A stretch of 64,000 nt of DNA from a virus: the IMG/VR virus record IMGVR_UViG_3300040815_003812, positions 1 through 64,000 of that record. One strand, given 5' to 3'. The notes under the pieces are model-generated. The model was given only the letters and a program-made list of their open reading frames with translations. It made no database searches and was not told the origin of the DNA. The position numbers and the translations under genes were made by a program. Every line of letters begins with the position of its first letter. Positions within the stretch are counted from its first letter, which is position 1. Below are positions 24,058-32,360 of this stretch, one piece after another.

Positions 24058-24907
24058 AAATAGAAAAATATTGAAATTGGTAAGTGAGGGATTTAAGTAT
24101 AACACACTTAAAGAAATGACTAATAGTGACATTCATCAATTATATAATAAAATTATCGGTGAATCCACAACCACTACAGTTCAAAAGACCACGTATTCAA
24201 AACAAGACGTACAGTCAATGAAAAATAAAAATGCCGGTATAAAAGTTGATGATGGTACTGTAGTTCCAAATGACGATGGTTCAGTGACAGTGACCACACA
24301 AGAAGGTGAAATGGGAGAATCAGATATCAACACAATTAACCCGTATGACGGTCAACAAACTCAGGACCCTAAACAAGTAGGTCCAAGTACGGATGACGGT
24401 ATGGATAATTATCAAGATGGGATGATTGATGAGGAAGAAGATAATCCATATGCTATCTGCACATCTTCTTTAGGGTTAGTTGGTAGAAAAAGAGATTCCT
24501 ATTCTAAAGAAGAATCTAAGAAGTTTGAAAGATGTGTTTTAGATGTTAAAAAAGAAAGTATTAGGAAATTAGAAGAATCTTTAGTATCTTTAATTTTAGA
24601 AACTGAAGGTATGATTACAAAAAAAGATTTGATCGAACAAGAAGTTGCACCTACAAGGGTTAAGCCTGGTACAAAAGAAAAACCCAAAAGAGGTACACCT
24701 TATAAACCAAAACATTCACCCAAACCAAAAGCGGGAAACACTGAGACTGCACCTACAAGAGTAAAACCAGGAACAAAAGAAAAACCAAAAAGAGGTACTC
24801 CTTACAAACCAAAACATTCACCGAAGCCTAAGGCCGAGGATCAATCAATTCCAGATTTTTTCAAATTCGATAATATCAATATTACATTTAAAGATGAGCA
24901 AGATTAA
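24050..24907 (+). CDS. Protein with tandem Lys/Pro-rich 29-residue repeats
   Basis: 285 aa from the ATG at 24050, which overlaps the previous stop; an in-frame ATG lies 6 nt upstream. The N-terminus MNKNRKILKLVSEGFKYNTL resembles the basic-helix-plus-VSE pattern of its neighbours. The middle is Asp/Gly/Thr-rich, then SLILETEGMITKKDLIEQ carries another LIE site. It is directly followed by two near-identical, strongly basic repeats (APTRVKPGTKEKPKRG..., see the repeat entry). Prohead-protease cleavage there would release a basic tail able to bind DNA, as T4 internal peptides do. This is inference. Confidence 0.6.
   Translation: MNKNRKILKLVSEGFKYNTLKEMTNSDIHQLYNKIIGESTTTTVQKTTYSKQDVQSMKNKNAGIKVDDGTVVPNDDGSVTVTTQEGEMGESDINTINPYDGQQTQDPKQVGPSTDDGMDNYQDGMIDEEEDNPYAICTSSLGLVGRKRDSYSKEESKKFERCVLDVKKESIRKLEESLVSLILETEGMITKKDLIEQEVAPTRVKPGTKEKPKRGTPYKPKHSPKPKAGNTETAPTRVKPGTKEKPKRGTPYKPKHSPKPKAEDQSIPDFFKFDNINITFKDEQD
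24647..24835 (+). repeat. Two tandem copies of an 87-bp coding repeat
   Basis: Copies at 24647-24733 and 24749-24835, separated by 15 bp, encode identical 29-aa units rich in Lys and Pro (start APTRVKPGTKEK, end HSPKPKA). The nucleotide copies differ at several synonymous positions, so the protein sequence has been kept under selection. Confidence 0.9.
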
Positions 24908-26165
24908 AGAACAAATACAATATGACGGTCCAGAAAGAATGGATCAAGATATCGAAAGAAAGATTTCAAGTGGTGATACACCTCTGTCAGACAATCCAGC
25001 TTTTCCAGGAAAAGAAGAGGATGAGTTTGATAATAGTTTTGCGGAACTTGTAGCTTCTAAGAGATTTAAAGATGTTGTTGAAAAGGTTAAACAATATACT
25101 GGAATGCAAGAAGTTGCGGGTCAAAATGCTTTCATGCAATTACAGATGATGTTGATGAATGCCGTAAGACGTGTAAAGGAATTAGAATCAAATAATGAGG
25201 GTTTTTTAGAACAATTAGCTGTCGATCTCGTAAAAAAAGAAATGTCTTTACCGGACGATGCTTTTCAATATGACGTAGAATTAATGTCGATGCCAGGCGG
25301 TATTGACACTTCAAAAATGCAAGGACAACCTGAAGAATTTGAAGATGAGGAAATTCAGGATGTATTCGGTATTGAAAGTAATGAAGCCGAAGATGACCTT
25401 GAAAACTTTATGGCAGCATTTGAGAAATTTGATCTTGAGAAGGCTAAAAGGAGATTCATAAACTCATTGATTCAAGGAGCATCAAAAAAGGGTCACTATA
25501 TGTTCAATCTCGTTAGTGAAGAAATAAATAATATCAATCCAGAACTTCTAAATCTATATGGTGTACTAATGTCTATTAATGATCTTCTATATTGGATTAT
25601 GCCAGACCAAATGACTATGTCAGCCGCTGAGGGTGGTGAAGGAGTACAGGGTTCCGAAGAAATTGATGAAACTACTGATCCACCTACGATCAGAGCTAAA
25701 GGTCTCTTTTTTCCAGTCCTTATTCATGAATTGATTAAAGGAGTTTACGAAGTTTTAGGAACTCAAGGTTTACCTGATGATCCTAGAGCTGCGGAAATGG
25801 TTATGGGTGCTGAAGATACATTACCATATGAAGTTTGGGATTTAAGACTTGGACCAGTCATTTGGGAAAAGTTCACTGAGTCCTATCCAGATAAACTTTT
25901 CGAAGATGATATGAGAGAAATTCAAAACTATCTATTCTCAAGATTTTCATCTTTGACTACCGATGAATTCTTCGAGGTTGCTAGAATGATACTTTCAGGA
26001 TCTGAAGAGGGTAAGAAAATTGTATCTAACATGGTTGATGAAATCATAGACGAATTAAAAGGATATGATTATGAGGATGCAATGAGTCAATACTCAGATG
26101 ATGACGACGATGATGAAGGAGGATTAGAAGATTTCTTAGGTGATTTAGGAATCTCTCTTACATAA
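24894..26165 (+). CDS. Probable virion structural/assembly protein upstream of terL
   Basis: 423 aa, soluble, acidic at both ends (Asp run SDDDDDDEGG near the C-terminus). A helical middle part has QNAFMQLQMMLMNAVRRVKELE, LFFPVLIHELIKGVYEVLG and a LEFLGDLGISLT-like tail. I recall similar proteins adjacent to terL in marine T4-like phages but no function. HELIKG is not a full HEXXH motif. The position suggests packaging or neck assembly, possibly taking the place of a small terminase, which I do not otherwise see. It overlaps terL by 1 nt. Confidence 0.55.
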   Translation: MSKIKEQIQYDGPERMDQDIERKISSGDTPLSDNPAFPGKEEDEFDNSFAELVASKRFKDVVEKVKQYTGMQEVAGQNAFMQLQMMLMNAVRRVKELESNNEGFLEQLAVDLVKKEMSLPDDAFQYDVELMSMPGGIDTSKMQGQPEEFEDEEIQDVFGIESNEAEDDLENFMAAFEKFDLEKAKRRFINSLIQGASKKGHYMFNLVSEEINNINPELLNLYGVLMSINDLLYWIMPDQMTMSAAEGGEGVQGSEEIDETTDPPTIRAKGLFFPVLIHELIKGVYEVLGTQGLPDDPRAAEMVMGAEDTLPYEVWDLRLGPVIWEKFTESYPDKLFEDDMREIQNYLFSRFSSLTTDEFFEVARMILSGSEEGKKIVSNMVDEIIDELKGYDYEDAMSQYSDDDDDDEGGLEDFLGDLGISLT

Positions 26166-27934
26166 TGGGTCTGACAAAGGAAAAAGTTTTACTAGAATAC
26201 GCTAAGTGTGTCAGAGATACTGACTATGCTATGAGTACTTATCTACAAACATATGATAATACTCAAAAGGGATACGTACCTTTAAAATTATTTCCTGATC
26301 AAAAAAAATTGATAGAAGATTTTGAAAAACATGAAGAAAATATTGCTCTGAAATATAGACAAGCAGGTGTATCCACAGTCACATCGGCTTGGGTATCCAA
26401 GAAAATTGTATTTGCTTCCAAAAGTAGACCAGAAAAAATTCTGATAATCGCAAATAAATTAGATACTGCGGTTGAGATGGCCAATAAAATCAGAGGGTTT
26501 GTTGATCAATGGCCAGATTGGTTAGGTATTAATTTCTCTAACGAAAAAAATTCACAGAGACATTTTAAACTAAGTAACGGTTGTGAAGTTAAGGCGGTTG
26601 CAACATCAAAGGACGCACTTAGGGGATATACACCTACCACACTAATTTTTGATGAGGCGGCTTATATTGAAGCTGATGATGATTTTTGGGCAGCTTGTAT
26701 GGCTTCCCTCTCAACAGGGGGTAAAGTGATTGTAATTTCAACACCTAATGGGTTTGACCCCATATATTATCAGATATATGATCAGTCATTGAAGGGTATG
26801 AATGATTTCCAAGTCACCGAAATGTTTTGGTATCGGGATCCAAGATACACTTCTGACTTAAAGTTGGTTCAAACTAAAGATATAGTTCATTATTTGTTGA
26901 ATAGAGAAGACTATAATGACAGTGAAATAACAATAGATTATTCACACATAAATCCCAGAGAAAGAGACTTTGATGAGATCAAATCACATTTTGAAAAAGG
27001 ATATAAACCATTGTCCTCTTGGTTCGAAGCTATGGCTAAAAAACTCAAGTTTGACAGACGAAAAATTTCTCAAGAACTTGAATGTAATTTTCTTGGATCT
27101 GGTGATAATGTTATTCCCTCTGAAACTGTTGAATATCTAAAAGACAATTGTATAAGGGAACCTGAAAATAAATTTATGGGTGGTGCTCTTTGGCAATGGA
27201 AAGAACCGGTCATAGGTCACAAATACATTATGGGTATAGATGTTTCTCGAGGTGATAGTGAAGATTTTACGACATTTTGTATCATAGATTTCGATGAAAG
27301 GGAACAAGTTTTAGAATACTTAGGTAAGATACCACCAGATGTCGCAGCTGAAGTCGCTTACAAATGGGCAACAATGTATTCCGCATTTGTTGTTATCGAT
27401 ATTACTGGAGGTATGGGAGTTTCTACTTCACGTAAATTACAAGAACTAGGTTACAAAGACTTATACGTAGAGGGAAAAGATGTATTCAACAAATGGAAAT
27501 ATGATCCGAAAGTTAACGAAAAAATACCAGGTCTAAATTTCAACTCAAAAAGAGTACAAATAATTTCGTCATTTGAGGAGTGTTTGAGACATAAGTTTAC
27601 TGTAAGATCAATCAGACTTTTGAATGAACTTAACACTTTTGTATATATAAATGGTAGACCAGACCATATGAAGGGACAACATGATGATTTGATAATGGCT
27701 ATGGCAATGGCAATTTACGTCGGTGAAAATTCATTTACACAACTTAATAAATTGACCGAACAAACTAAAGCAATGGTTGACAGTTGGTCGTTACAAGAAA
27801 GTGACCAAAGTCAAAAAGTTGCAGATTTTAATCCATCAATACCAAACTACTATAGAAGTGAGGGTCACCAAAGAGATGCTTTGAAGAAAGATTATAGAGA
27901 ATATTCTTGGCTTTTTGGTAGAGGTTCTATTTAA
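26165..27934 (+). CDS. terL: Terminase large subunit (T4 gp17-like)
   Basis: 589 aa. The N-terminal ATPase has a Walker A variant KYRQAGVST (about 63-71) and Walker B TLIFDEAAYI (about 159-168), followed by the coupling motif VISTPNG. The C-terminal RNase H-like nuclease has GIDVSRGDSEDFTTF, VIDITGGMG and HDDLIMAMAMA, the three acidic clusters that cut concatemeric DNA. It packages DNA through the portal encoded just downstream. The length is close to T4 gp17 (610 aa). Confidence 0.97.
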   Translation: MGLTKEKVLLEYAKCVRDTDYAMSTYLQTYDNTQKGYVPLKLFPDQKKLIEDFEKHEENIALKYRQAGVSTVTSAWVSKKIVFASKSRPEKILIIANKLDTAVEMANKIRGFVDQWPDWLGINFSNEKNSQRHFKLSNGCEVKAVATSKDALRGYTPTTLIFDEAAYIEADDDFWAACMASLSTGGKVIVISTPNGFDPIYYQIYDQSLKGMNDFQVTEMFWYRDPRYTSDLKLVQTKDIVHYLLNREDYNDSEITIDYSHINPRERDFDEIKSHFEKGYKPLSSWFEAMAKKLKFDRRKISQELECNFLGSGDNVIPSETVEYLKDNCIREPENKFMGGALWQWKEPVIGHKYIMGIDVSRGDSEDFTTFCIIDFDEREQVLEYLGKIPPDVAAEVAYKWATMYSAFVVIDITGGMGVSTSRKLQELGYKDLYVEGKDVFNKWKYDPKVNEKIPGLNFNSKRVQIISSFEECLRHKFTVRSIRLLNELNTFVYINGRPDHMKGQHDDLIMAMAMAIYVGENSFTQLNKLTEQTKAMVDSWSLQESDQSQKVADFNPSIPNYYRSEGHQRDALKKDYREYSWLFGRGSI

Positions 27935-27953
27935 GTAATAGTATATTTCTTTA

Positions 27954-27960
27954 TATTTAT
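27954..27960 (+). promoter_or_regulatory. Candidate TATTTAT box for the portal gene
   Basis: TATTTAT within TATATTTATC ends 4 nt before the ATG at 27965. Confidence 0.45.
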
Positions 27961-27964
27961 CAGT

Positions 27965-29815
27965 ATGGCAGATAACAATTATACAATTTGGCAAAGACTA
28001 ACAAAGGTTTTTGGACCTGATTCAACCTTGGATCAGCAACCACCAGTTTTCAAATTTGATAAACAAGAATTATTAAAGACGACTAACAAGAGTGAGTATG
28101 AGAAGGAAAAACTACAAGCACAACAAACTTACTATTTAGGTCAACAGTGGCAAAAAATTGAAAATAATTTATACACACAAGCCGTCTATTATGAACCTAC
28201 TAGGTTAGCATCTTTTTATGATTATGAATCTATGGAGTATACTCCTGAAATATCTGCCGCATTAGACATATACGCCGAAGAATCTACAACACCTAATGAA
28301 GATGGATTTATTTTACAGATATATTCTGAAAGTAAAAGAATAAAGTCTATACTCGCTGATTTGTTCAATAACAAATTGGATATTAATACGAATCTTCAAA
28401 TGTGGACTAGAAACACATGTAAGTATGGAGATAACTTTGTATTTTTAAAACTTGACCCAGAAAAAGGTGTAATGGGAGGACAACAATTACCTAACATTGA
28501 AATACAAAGATTAGAGAGAGGTATGAAACTACGTCCTGAAAGAAACACTACCGATACTGAAAATGATTCGTTAAAGTTTCTTTGGCAAGTTAAGGACATG
28601 AGTTTTAACACATGGGAAATTGCTCACTTCAGATTATTAGGTGACGATAGAAAGTTACCCTATGGTACTTCCATGTTAGAAAAAGCTAGAAGGATTTGGA
28701 AACAATTAATCTTGTCTGAAGATGCGATGTTAATTTACAGAACATCTAGGGCACCAGAAAGAAGAGTCTTTAAAGTTTTCGTGGGAAATATGGACGATAA
28801 GGATGTTGAACCATATATCCAAAGAGTTGCGAATAAATTCAAGAGAGATCAAGTTGCAGATCCTCAAAATGGTAATGTTGATTTGAGATACAATCAGATG
28901 GCTGTCGATCAAGATTATTTCATACCTGTCAGGGACCCTAACGCACCTAATCCAATCGATACTTTACCAGGAGCACAAAACTTATCTGAAATAGCGGATA
29001 TTGAGTACATCCAAAAAAAGTTATTGACAGCACTAAGGGTTCCTAAAGCATTCCTAGGTTTTGAAGAAGTGGTGGGTGACGGTAAAACTTTAGCTTTACA
29101 AGATATCAGGTTTGCAAGAACAATTAATAAAATACAAAAGTCTATGATAGCAGAATTGAATAAAATTGCTATTATTCACCTTTACATATTAGGATTTGAA
29201 GATGAACTAACAAACTTTACTCTTTCACTGACTAACCCATCAACTCAAGCAGACCTACTCAAAGTAGAAAATTGGCAATCTAAAATTCAACTATATAGAG
29301 ATGCGGTCTCTGATCCTGGTAATGGAATCCAAGCAGTATCCAGCTCATGGGCTAAGAAACATATTCTTGGTCTTTCAGATGACGAAATTAAGTTGGATAT
29401 ACAACAACAAAGAATTGAAAAAGCCGTAGCTGCTGAATTAGAAAAAACACCTGAAGTTATTTCTAAGACTGGATTGTTCGCCAACATTGACAAACTTTAC
29501 GGTAATAAGGTTGATCAAGATACGGGTGAACAAGAAGGTGAGGTTTCAGAACCATCTGATTCTGGATTTGGAGATTTGGGTGGAGGACCTCCTCCTGATT
29601 TAGGTGGAGATTTAGGTGGAGACTTAGGTGGTGATTTAGGAGGTGATGAAGGTGGTGGTACTGAAGAAACACCCATAGAATCATTTGTAAAAAATAAGGA
29701 TCTTGATTTAATTTTAGAGGATTCATTACTAAATGGTAAAGATTCTATTGATCTATCTAAAGGTCGTGAAGACTTGAAAGAAATCGAAGAAAAACTCAAT
29801 AAACTTTTATTGTAA
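27965..29815 (+). CDS. Portal protein (T4 gp20-like)
   Basis: 616 aa. T4-type portal features include SFYDYESMEYTPEISAALDIYAEEST near the N-terminus, GTSMLEKARRIWKQLILSEDAMLIYRTSRAPERRVFKVFVGN in the clip/stem region, and LTALRVPKAFLGFEE. Twelve copies form the head vertex through which DNA passes and the tail attaches. After about residue 515 there is an extra Gly/Asp-rich tail with repeated GGDLGGD units (29580-29660) not needed for the fold. It directly follows terL; in T4 the sheath and tube genes lie between. Confidence 0.95.
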   Translation: MADNNYTIWQRLTKVFGPDSTLDQQPPVFKFDKQELLKTTNKSEYEKEKLQAQQTYYLGQQWQKIENNLYTQAVYYEPTRLASFYDYESMEYTPEISAALDIYAEESTTPNEDGFILQIYSESKRIKSILADLFNNKLDINTNLQMWTRNTCKYGDNFVFLKLDPEKGVMGGQQLPNIEIQRLERGMKLRPERNTTDTENDSLKFLWQVKDMSFNTWEIAHFRLLGDDRKLPYGTSMLEKARRIWKQLILSEDAMLIYRTSRAPERRVFKVFVGNMDDKDVEPYIQRVANKFKRDQVADPQNGNVDLRYNQMAVDQDYFIPVRDPNAPNPIDTLPGAQNLSEIADIEYIQKKLLTALRVPKAFLGFEEVVGDGKTLALQDIRFARTINKIQKSMIAELNKIAIIHLYILGFEDELTNFTLSLTNPSTQADLLKVENWQSKIQLYRDAVSDPGNGIQAVSSSWAKKHILGLSDDEIKLDIQQQRIEKAVAAELEKTPEVISKTGLFANIDKLYGNKVDQDTGEQEGEVSEPSDSGFGDLGGGPPPDLGGDLGGDLGGDLGGDEGGGTEETPIESFVKNKDLDLILEDSLLNGKDSIDLSKGREDLKEIEEKLNKLLL

Positions 29816-29822
29816 TATTTAT
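29816..29822 (+). promoter_or_regulatory. Candidate TATTTAT box
   Basis: TATTTAT immediately after the portal stop, 7 nt before the ATG at 29830. The overlapping TATAAATA is also present on the same strand. Confidence 0.45.
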
Positions 29823-29829
29823 AAATAAA

Positions 29830-30555
29830 ATGGCTATGAAAACTTTTGGACAACTCAAGACATATATCGAAAATTCATTGACGGAATCATATGGTACTAA
29901 TGAATTTAAAACAAACATGAAATTTTTCAAAGATAACGTATTATCTGACAAACAAATTTGTGAAGCTTACAGTATTTACGATAACCTAAGTGAATCACAA
30001 GAATTAGATCAAACAGTATCAGGAGAATATTTGGAAGAAAGTTTAACCATTTTAGAGAATATTCTGATAAGTAACAAAGATAAGATCGGTAAACTCTCTG
30101 AAGGTTTGAAATTGGATGTTAATAATTATATTGATATTGATAATCTAGTTTACCATAAAACATCCGATAAAATTCTAGAAAGAATTGAATCAAAAAATAA
30201 GATTAAATCTTTATTACAAGAAAGTAAGGTCGACATACCAACTTCTAAAATAGATTTACCTCTTTCTTCAATGAAAGTCATTGCCGCAAAAACATTCGAT
30301 AGAAATTTTTCGAACTTGAGTGAGTCAGATCTAAATCAGGTAAAAAAATATTTATCGATGAGTAATGATGAATTAAAGGTAGAGTATGAAAATGAAAAGA
30401 CTAAAATTTTCGAAAGTCTTAATTTACAACTAAATGAATCATCTAGTGACCAAGAATTGAAAACAAAAGTTGATAAGACAATCGAGAAAATTAATTCTAA
30501 TGAAGTAAACTTATTTTCTTTATTTCAATTGAAACAGTTATCAGAAAATCTGTGA
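29830..30555 (+). CDS. Helical protein between portal and prohead protease
   Basis: 241 aa. The start MAMKTFGQLKTYIENSLTES resembles the T4 capsid-targeting peptide style (MKTYQEF...E) and has an LTE|S site. The rest is helical and rich in Lys/Glu/Ser with several [LIV]-x-E motifs. Position and composition suggest a head-core or internal protein; no family is recognised. The 3' end overlaps the convergent bS21 gene by 15 bp. Confidence 0.55.
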   Translation: MAMKTFGQLKTYIENSLTESYGTNEFKTNMKFFKDNVLSDKQICEAYSIYDNLSESQELDQTVSGEYLEESLTILENILISNKDKIGKLSEGLKLDVNNYIDIDNLVYHKTSDKILERIESKNKIKSLLQESKVDIPTSKIDLPLSSMKVIAAKTFDRNFSNLSESDLNQVKKYLSMSNDELKVEYENEKTKIFESLNLQLNESSSDQELKTKVDKTIEKINSNEVNLFSLFQLKQLSENL

Positions 30556-30729
30556 TTTTTTGTGTAAGTAAATCGCCTTCTTTTTAGATTTTCTTTTTTT
30601 AACACTTTTTTTCTCAAAAAACATATTAGAACGAATCTTTTCATTCTGTTTAACTTTTTGAACTTTGTTCTTGTAAATTTTCAGAGCCCTCTCTATCCCA
30701 TCTTTTTTATTTACTTTGACTATTAGCAT
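30541..30729 (-). CDS. rpsU: Ribosomal protein bS21
   Basis: 62 aa. MLIVKVNKKDGIERALKIYKNKV, then EKIRSNMFFEKKSVKKRKSKKKAIYLHKK, follows bS21 throughout (N-terminal strand, ERALKxYK helix, R-x-FFEKPS-like turn, basic C-terminal helix). Tyr54 sits where Bacteroidota bS21 has the conserved Tyr (AAYIQ) that, as I recall, helps occlude the anti-Shine-Dalgarno sequence on flavobacterial 30S subunits. It probably replaces or competes with host bS21 and biases initiation. Phage bS21 genes are known from large phages. It is alone on the minus strand inside the head cluster, with a TATTTAT box 5 nt upstream and no Shine-Dalgarno. Confidence 0.9.
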   Translation of the reverse strand: MLIVKVNKKDGIERALKIYKNKVQKVKQNEKIRSNMFFEKKSVKKRKSKKKAIYLHKKSQIF

Positions 30730-30734
30730 GTTAT

Positions 30735-30741
30735 ATAAATA
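30735..30741 (-). promoter_or_regulatory. Candidate TATTTAT box for bS21
   Basis: Reads CTATTTATAT on the minus strand, 5 nt before the ATG at 30729. It suggests late expression of bS21. Confidence 0.45.
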
Positions 30742-30814
30742 GTTTCTTTTGACAAATGTACAAATATAACTTATATTTTTAATTATAAAAATAAACTATT
30801 ATTATGTTTAAAAT

Positions 30815-31261
30815 ATGAAAAAAGGAAAAACCAGTCGGTTGAATTTTTTACAAAATGCGACATGTTTTTTTGGTACAGTTGACGCTAAAAAATTAAAATC
30901 ATTATATATCGTTTTACAATGCTGGATCGAACCAACAGATCATTACGAGAATTGGGAAAGAATCGTAGGTAATTTGGAGAGAAAAATAAAACATACAGTC
31001 TTGGAGTCTATGGATTTAATAACATTCAAAAAATATAATATCATAGATCTAGACATCAGAAGTAGTGGTATAAAAGAAGGTAAGAGAAGTTTTGCGAATC
31101 TTGAAATTACACTATTTCTAAATGAAGAAAACGAAAATTTCAAATCCTTAATATTAAGAAATAAAATAAAAAATATTATAGGTCAGATTTATAAAGAAGA
31201 TCTTATGAAATCAAAATATTTCAAAATACATAAGTCTAAATCAATCAAAGTTTCATCTTAA
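30815..31261 (+). CDS. Hypothetical protein in head-morphogenesis cluster
   Basis: 148 aa, basic and alpha/beta (TSRLNFLQNATCFFGTVDAKKLKSLYIVLQCWIEPTDHYENWERIV). It has no recognised domain, signal peptide or membrane segment. It lies between bS21 and the prohead protease, 33 nt before the protease promoter box, and may be a small head protein. Confidence 0.5.
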   Translation: MKKGKTSRLNFLQNATCFFGTVDAKKLKSLYIVLQCWIEPTDHYENWERIVGNLERKIKHTVLESMDLITFKKYNIIDLDIRSSGIKEGKRSFANLEITLFLNEENENFKSLILRNKIKNIIGQIYKEDLMKSKYFKIHKSKSIKVSS

Positions 31262-31274
31262 ATCAAATTCAAAC

Positions 31275-31281
31275 TATTTAT
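31275..31281 (+). promoter_or_regulatory. Candidate TATTTAT box for the prohead protease
   Basis: TATTTATAAATA, 13 nt before the ATG at 31295; the overlapping TATAAATA is also present on the same strand. Confidence 0.5.
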
Positions 31282-31294
31282 AAATAAATTTGAT

Positions 31295-32011
31295 ATGAAA
31301 GTTTTAGGACCCTCAGATATAGGAAAAGGTATATTAATTGAGTATGATGCCGGATCGATCTCACCAGGAGATTCAAGAAATGCCCAAGTTATCAAAGAAT
31401 CTTATGGTGACTTAGATCACTCCAAGCCGTTTGTTTTTTACGCGACTTTACAAAAGTATGATATACCAAATAGAAACGGTAGAACTTATCCAGAAAAAAT
31501 ATTGAGAAGAGAAGTTGAAAAGTATAAAAATAACATTCAAAAAGGTTTGGCAATTTCTGAGTTAAACCACCCAGAATCTTCATTAATTGACTTAGATAGA
31601 GTTTCTCATTTAATAACTGACGTTTGGTGGGAAGGAAACACATTGATGGGTAAGATAAAGTTATTAACCTCACCTGGTTTCCATGAAAGAGGTGTTGTTT
31701 CAACACCAGGTGATCAAGCGGCAAATTTAATGAGACAAGGTGTTACGATGGGTGTGTCATCAAGAGGTGTTGGATCACTTGTAAATAAAGGAGAAAAAAA
31801 TGAAGTTCAAGATGATTTCGAATTAATATGTTTTGATTTGGTTTCGGCACCTTCAACTCCAGGAGCTTACTTATACTTAAATCCTGATGATAGAGGTAAG
31901 TATGATGAAAAACTAGATGAAGAAAAAAATCAAGAAAAAGAGGTAAATACAGATAAATTTACACGTTCACTTGATTTGATGACAAAGTTATCCGATTATT
32001 TAGATAAATAA
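31295..32011 (+). CDS. Prohead core protease (T4 gp21-like, S77)
   Basis: 238 aa. The catalytic His lies in ELNHPESSLIDLDRVSHLI and the Ser in MGVSSRGVGSL, as in the herpesvirus-like fold of gp21. NRNGRTYP and LVSAPSTPGA are also characteristic. It cleaves scaffold and capsid proteins, in T4 after (I/L)-x-Glu. This specificity matters here because many proteins in the window carry such a site near their N-termini. It follows its own TATTTAT box. Confidence 0.93.
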   Translation: MKVLGPSDIGKGILIEYDAGSISPGDSRNAQVIKESYGDLDHSKPFVFYATLQKYDIPNRNGRTYPEKILRREVEKYKNNIQKGLAISELNHPESSLIDLDRVSHLITDVWWEGNTLMGKIKLLTSPGFHERGVVSTPGDQAANLMRQGVTMGVSSRGVGSLVNKGEKNEVQDDFELICFDLVSAPSTPGAYLYLNPDDRGKYDEKLDEEKNQEKEVNTDKFTRSLDLMTKLSDYLDK

Positions 32012-32018
32012 TATTATT

Positions 32019-32234
32019 ATGGTTACAGCTGAAAAATACTTTGTGGTCAAAATACAGATTGATGACGTAGATCCACAAACAGGAAGAATTAAAAAACTAC
32101 GTGAAGAAAAGTTAGTCAATGCTATTAGTGTCACTGATTGTGAAGCTAAAGTTATGGAAAGAATGGGTAATATTTCATTGGATTGGAGAATTACTTCAGT
32201 CAGTGAAAGTAAGATTGACGAAGTTTTCGAATAA
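32019..32234 (+). CDS. Short DUF4494-like protein
   Basis: 71 aa. YFVVKIQIDDVDPQTGRIKKLREEKLVNAISVTDCEAKVMERMG resembles the first half of DUF4494, a family I associate with Bacteroidota and their phages, where a KxxYLVxAxSxTEAE stretch follows two strands. Family members are usually about 150 aa, so this is a short form. The function is unknown. It is 7 nt downstream of the protease gene and followed by a terminator. Confidence 0.6.
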   Translation: MVTAEKYFVVKIQIDDVDPQTGRIKKLREEKLVNAISVTDCEAKVMERMGNISLDWRITSVSESKIDEVFE

Positions 32235-32257
32235 ACTTTCTACAACTAACAAATTAC

Positions 32258-32284
32258 AAGTCGAGGTAAAACTCGACTTTTTTG
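32258..32284 (+). terminator. Intrinsic terminator after protease-DUF4494 unit
   Basis: Stem AAGTCGAG/CTCGACTT with loop GTAAAA and a T-run, before the scaffold promoter. Confidence 0.9.
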
Positions 32285-32326
32285 TTTTCTAGAAATAGAT
32301 GGCCAGATTTTTTTTAGTTTTTCACA

Positions 32327-32333
32327 TATTTAT
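32327..32333 (+). promoter_or_regulatory. Candidate TATTTAT box for scaffold and capsid genes
   Basis: TATTTAT, 27 nt upstream of the ATG at 32361, after a terminator; it therefore has to drive the scaffold and probably the major capsid gene. Confidence 0.55.
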
Positions 32334-32360
32334 TTAGAAATAAACCTTATTAATAAAAAA

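Noticed and set aside
25700-25760. HELIKG in the 423-residue protein as a metalloprotease site
   Set aside because: It lacks the second His of HEXXH, and no zinc ligand pattern is seen around it.
29463-29853. Minus-strand frames opposite the portal C-terminus
   Set aside because: They arise from the Gly/Asp repeat of the portal tail (reverse reads Pro/Ser/Lys or His/Leu repeats) and have no independent support.
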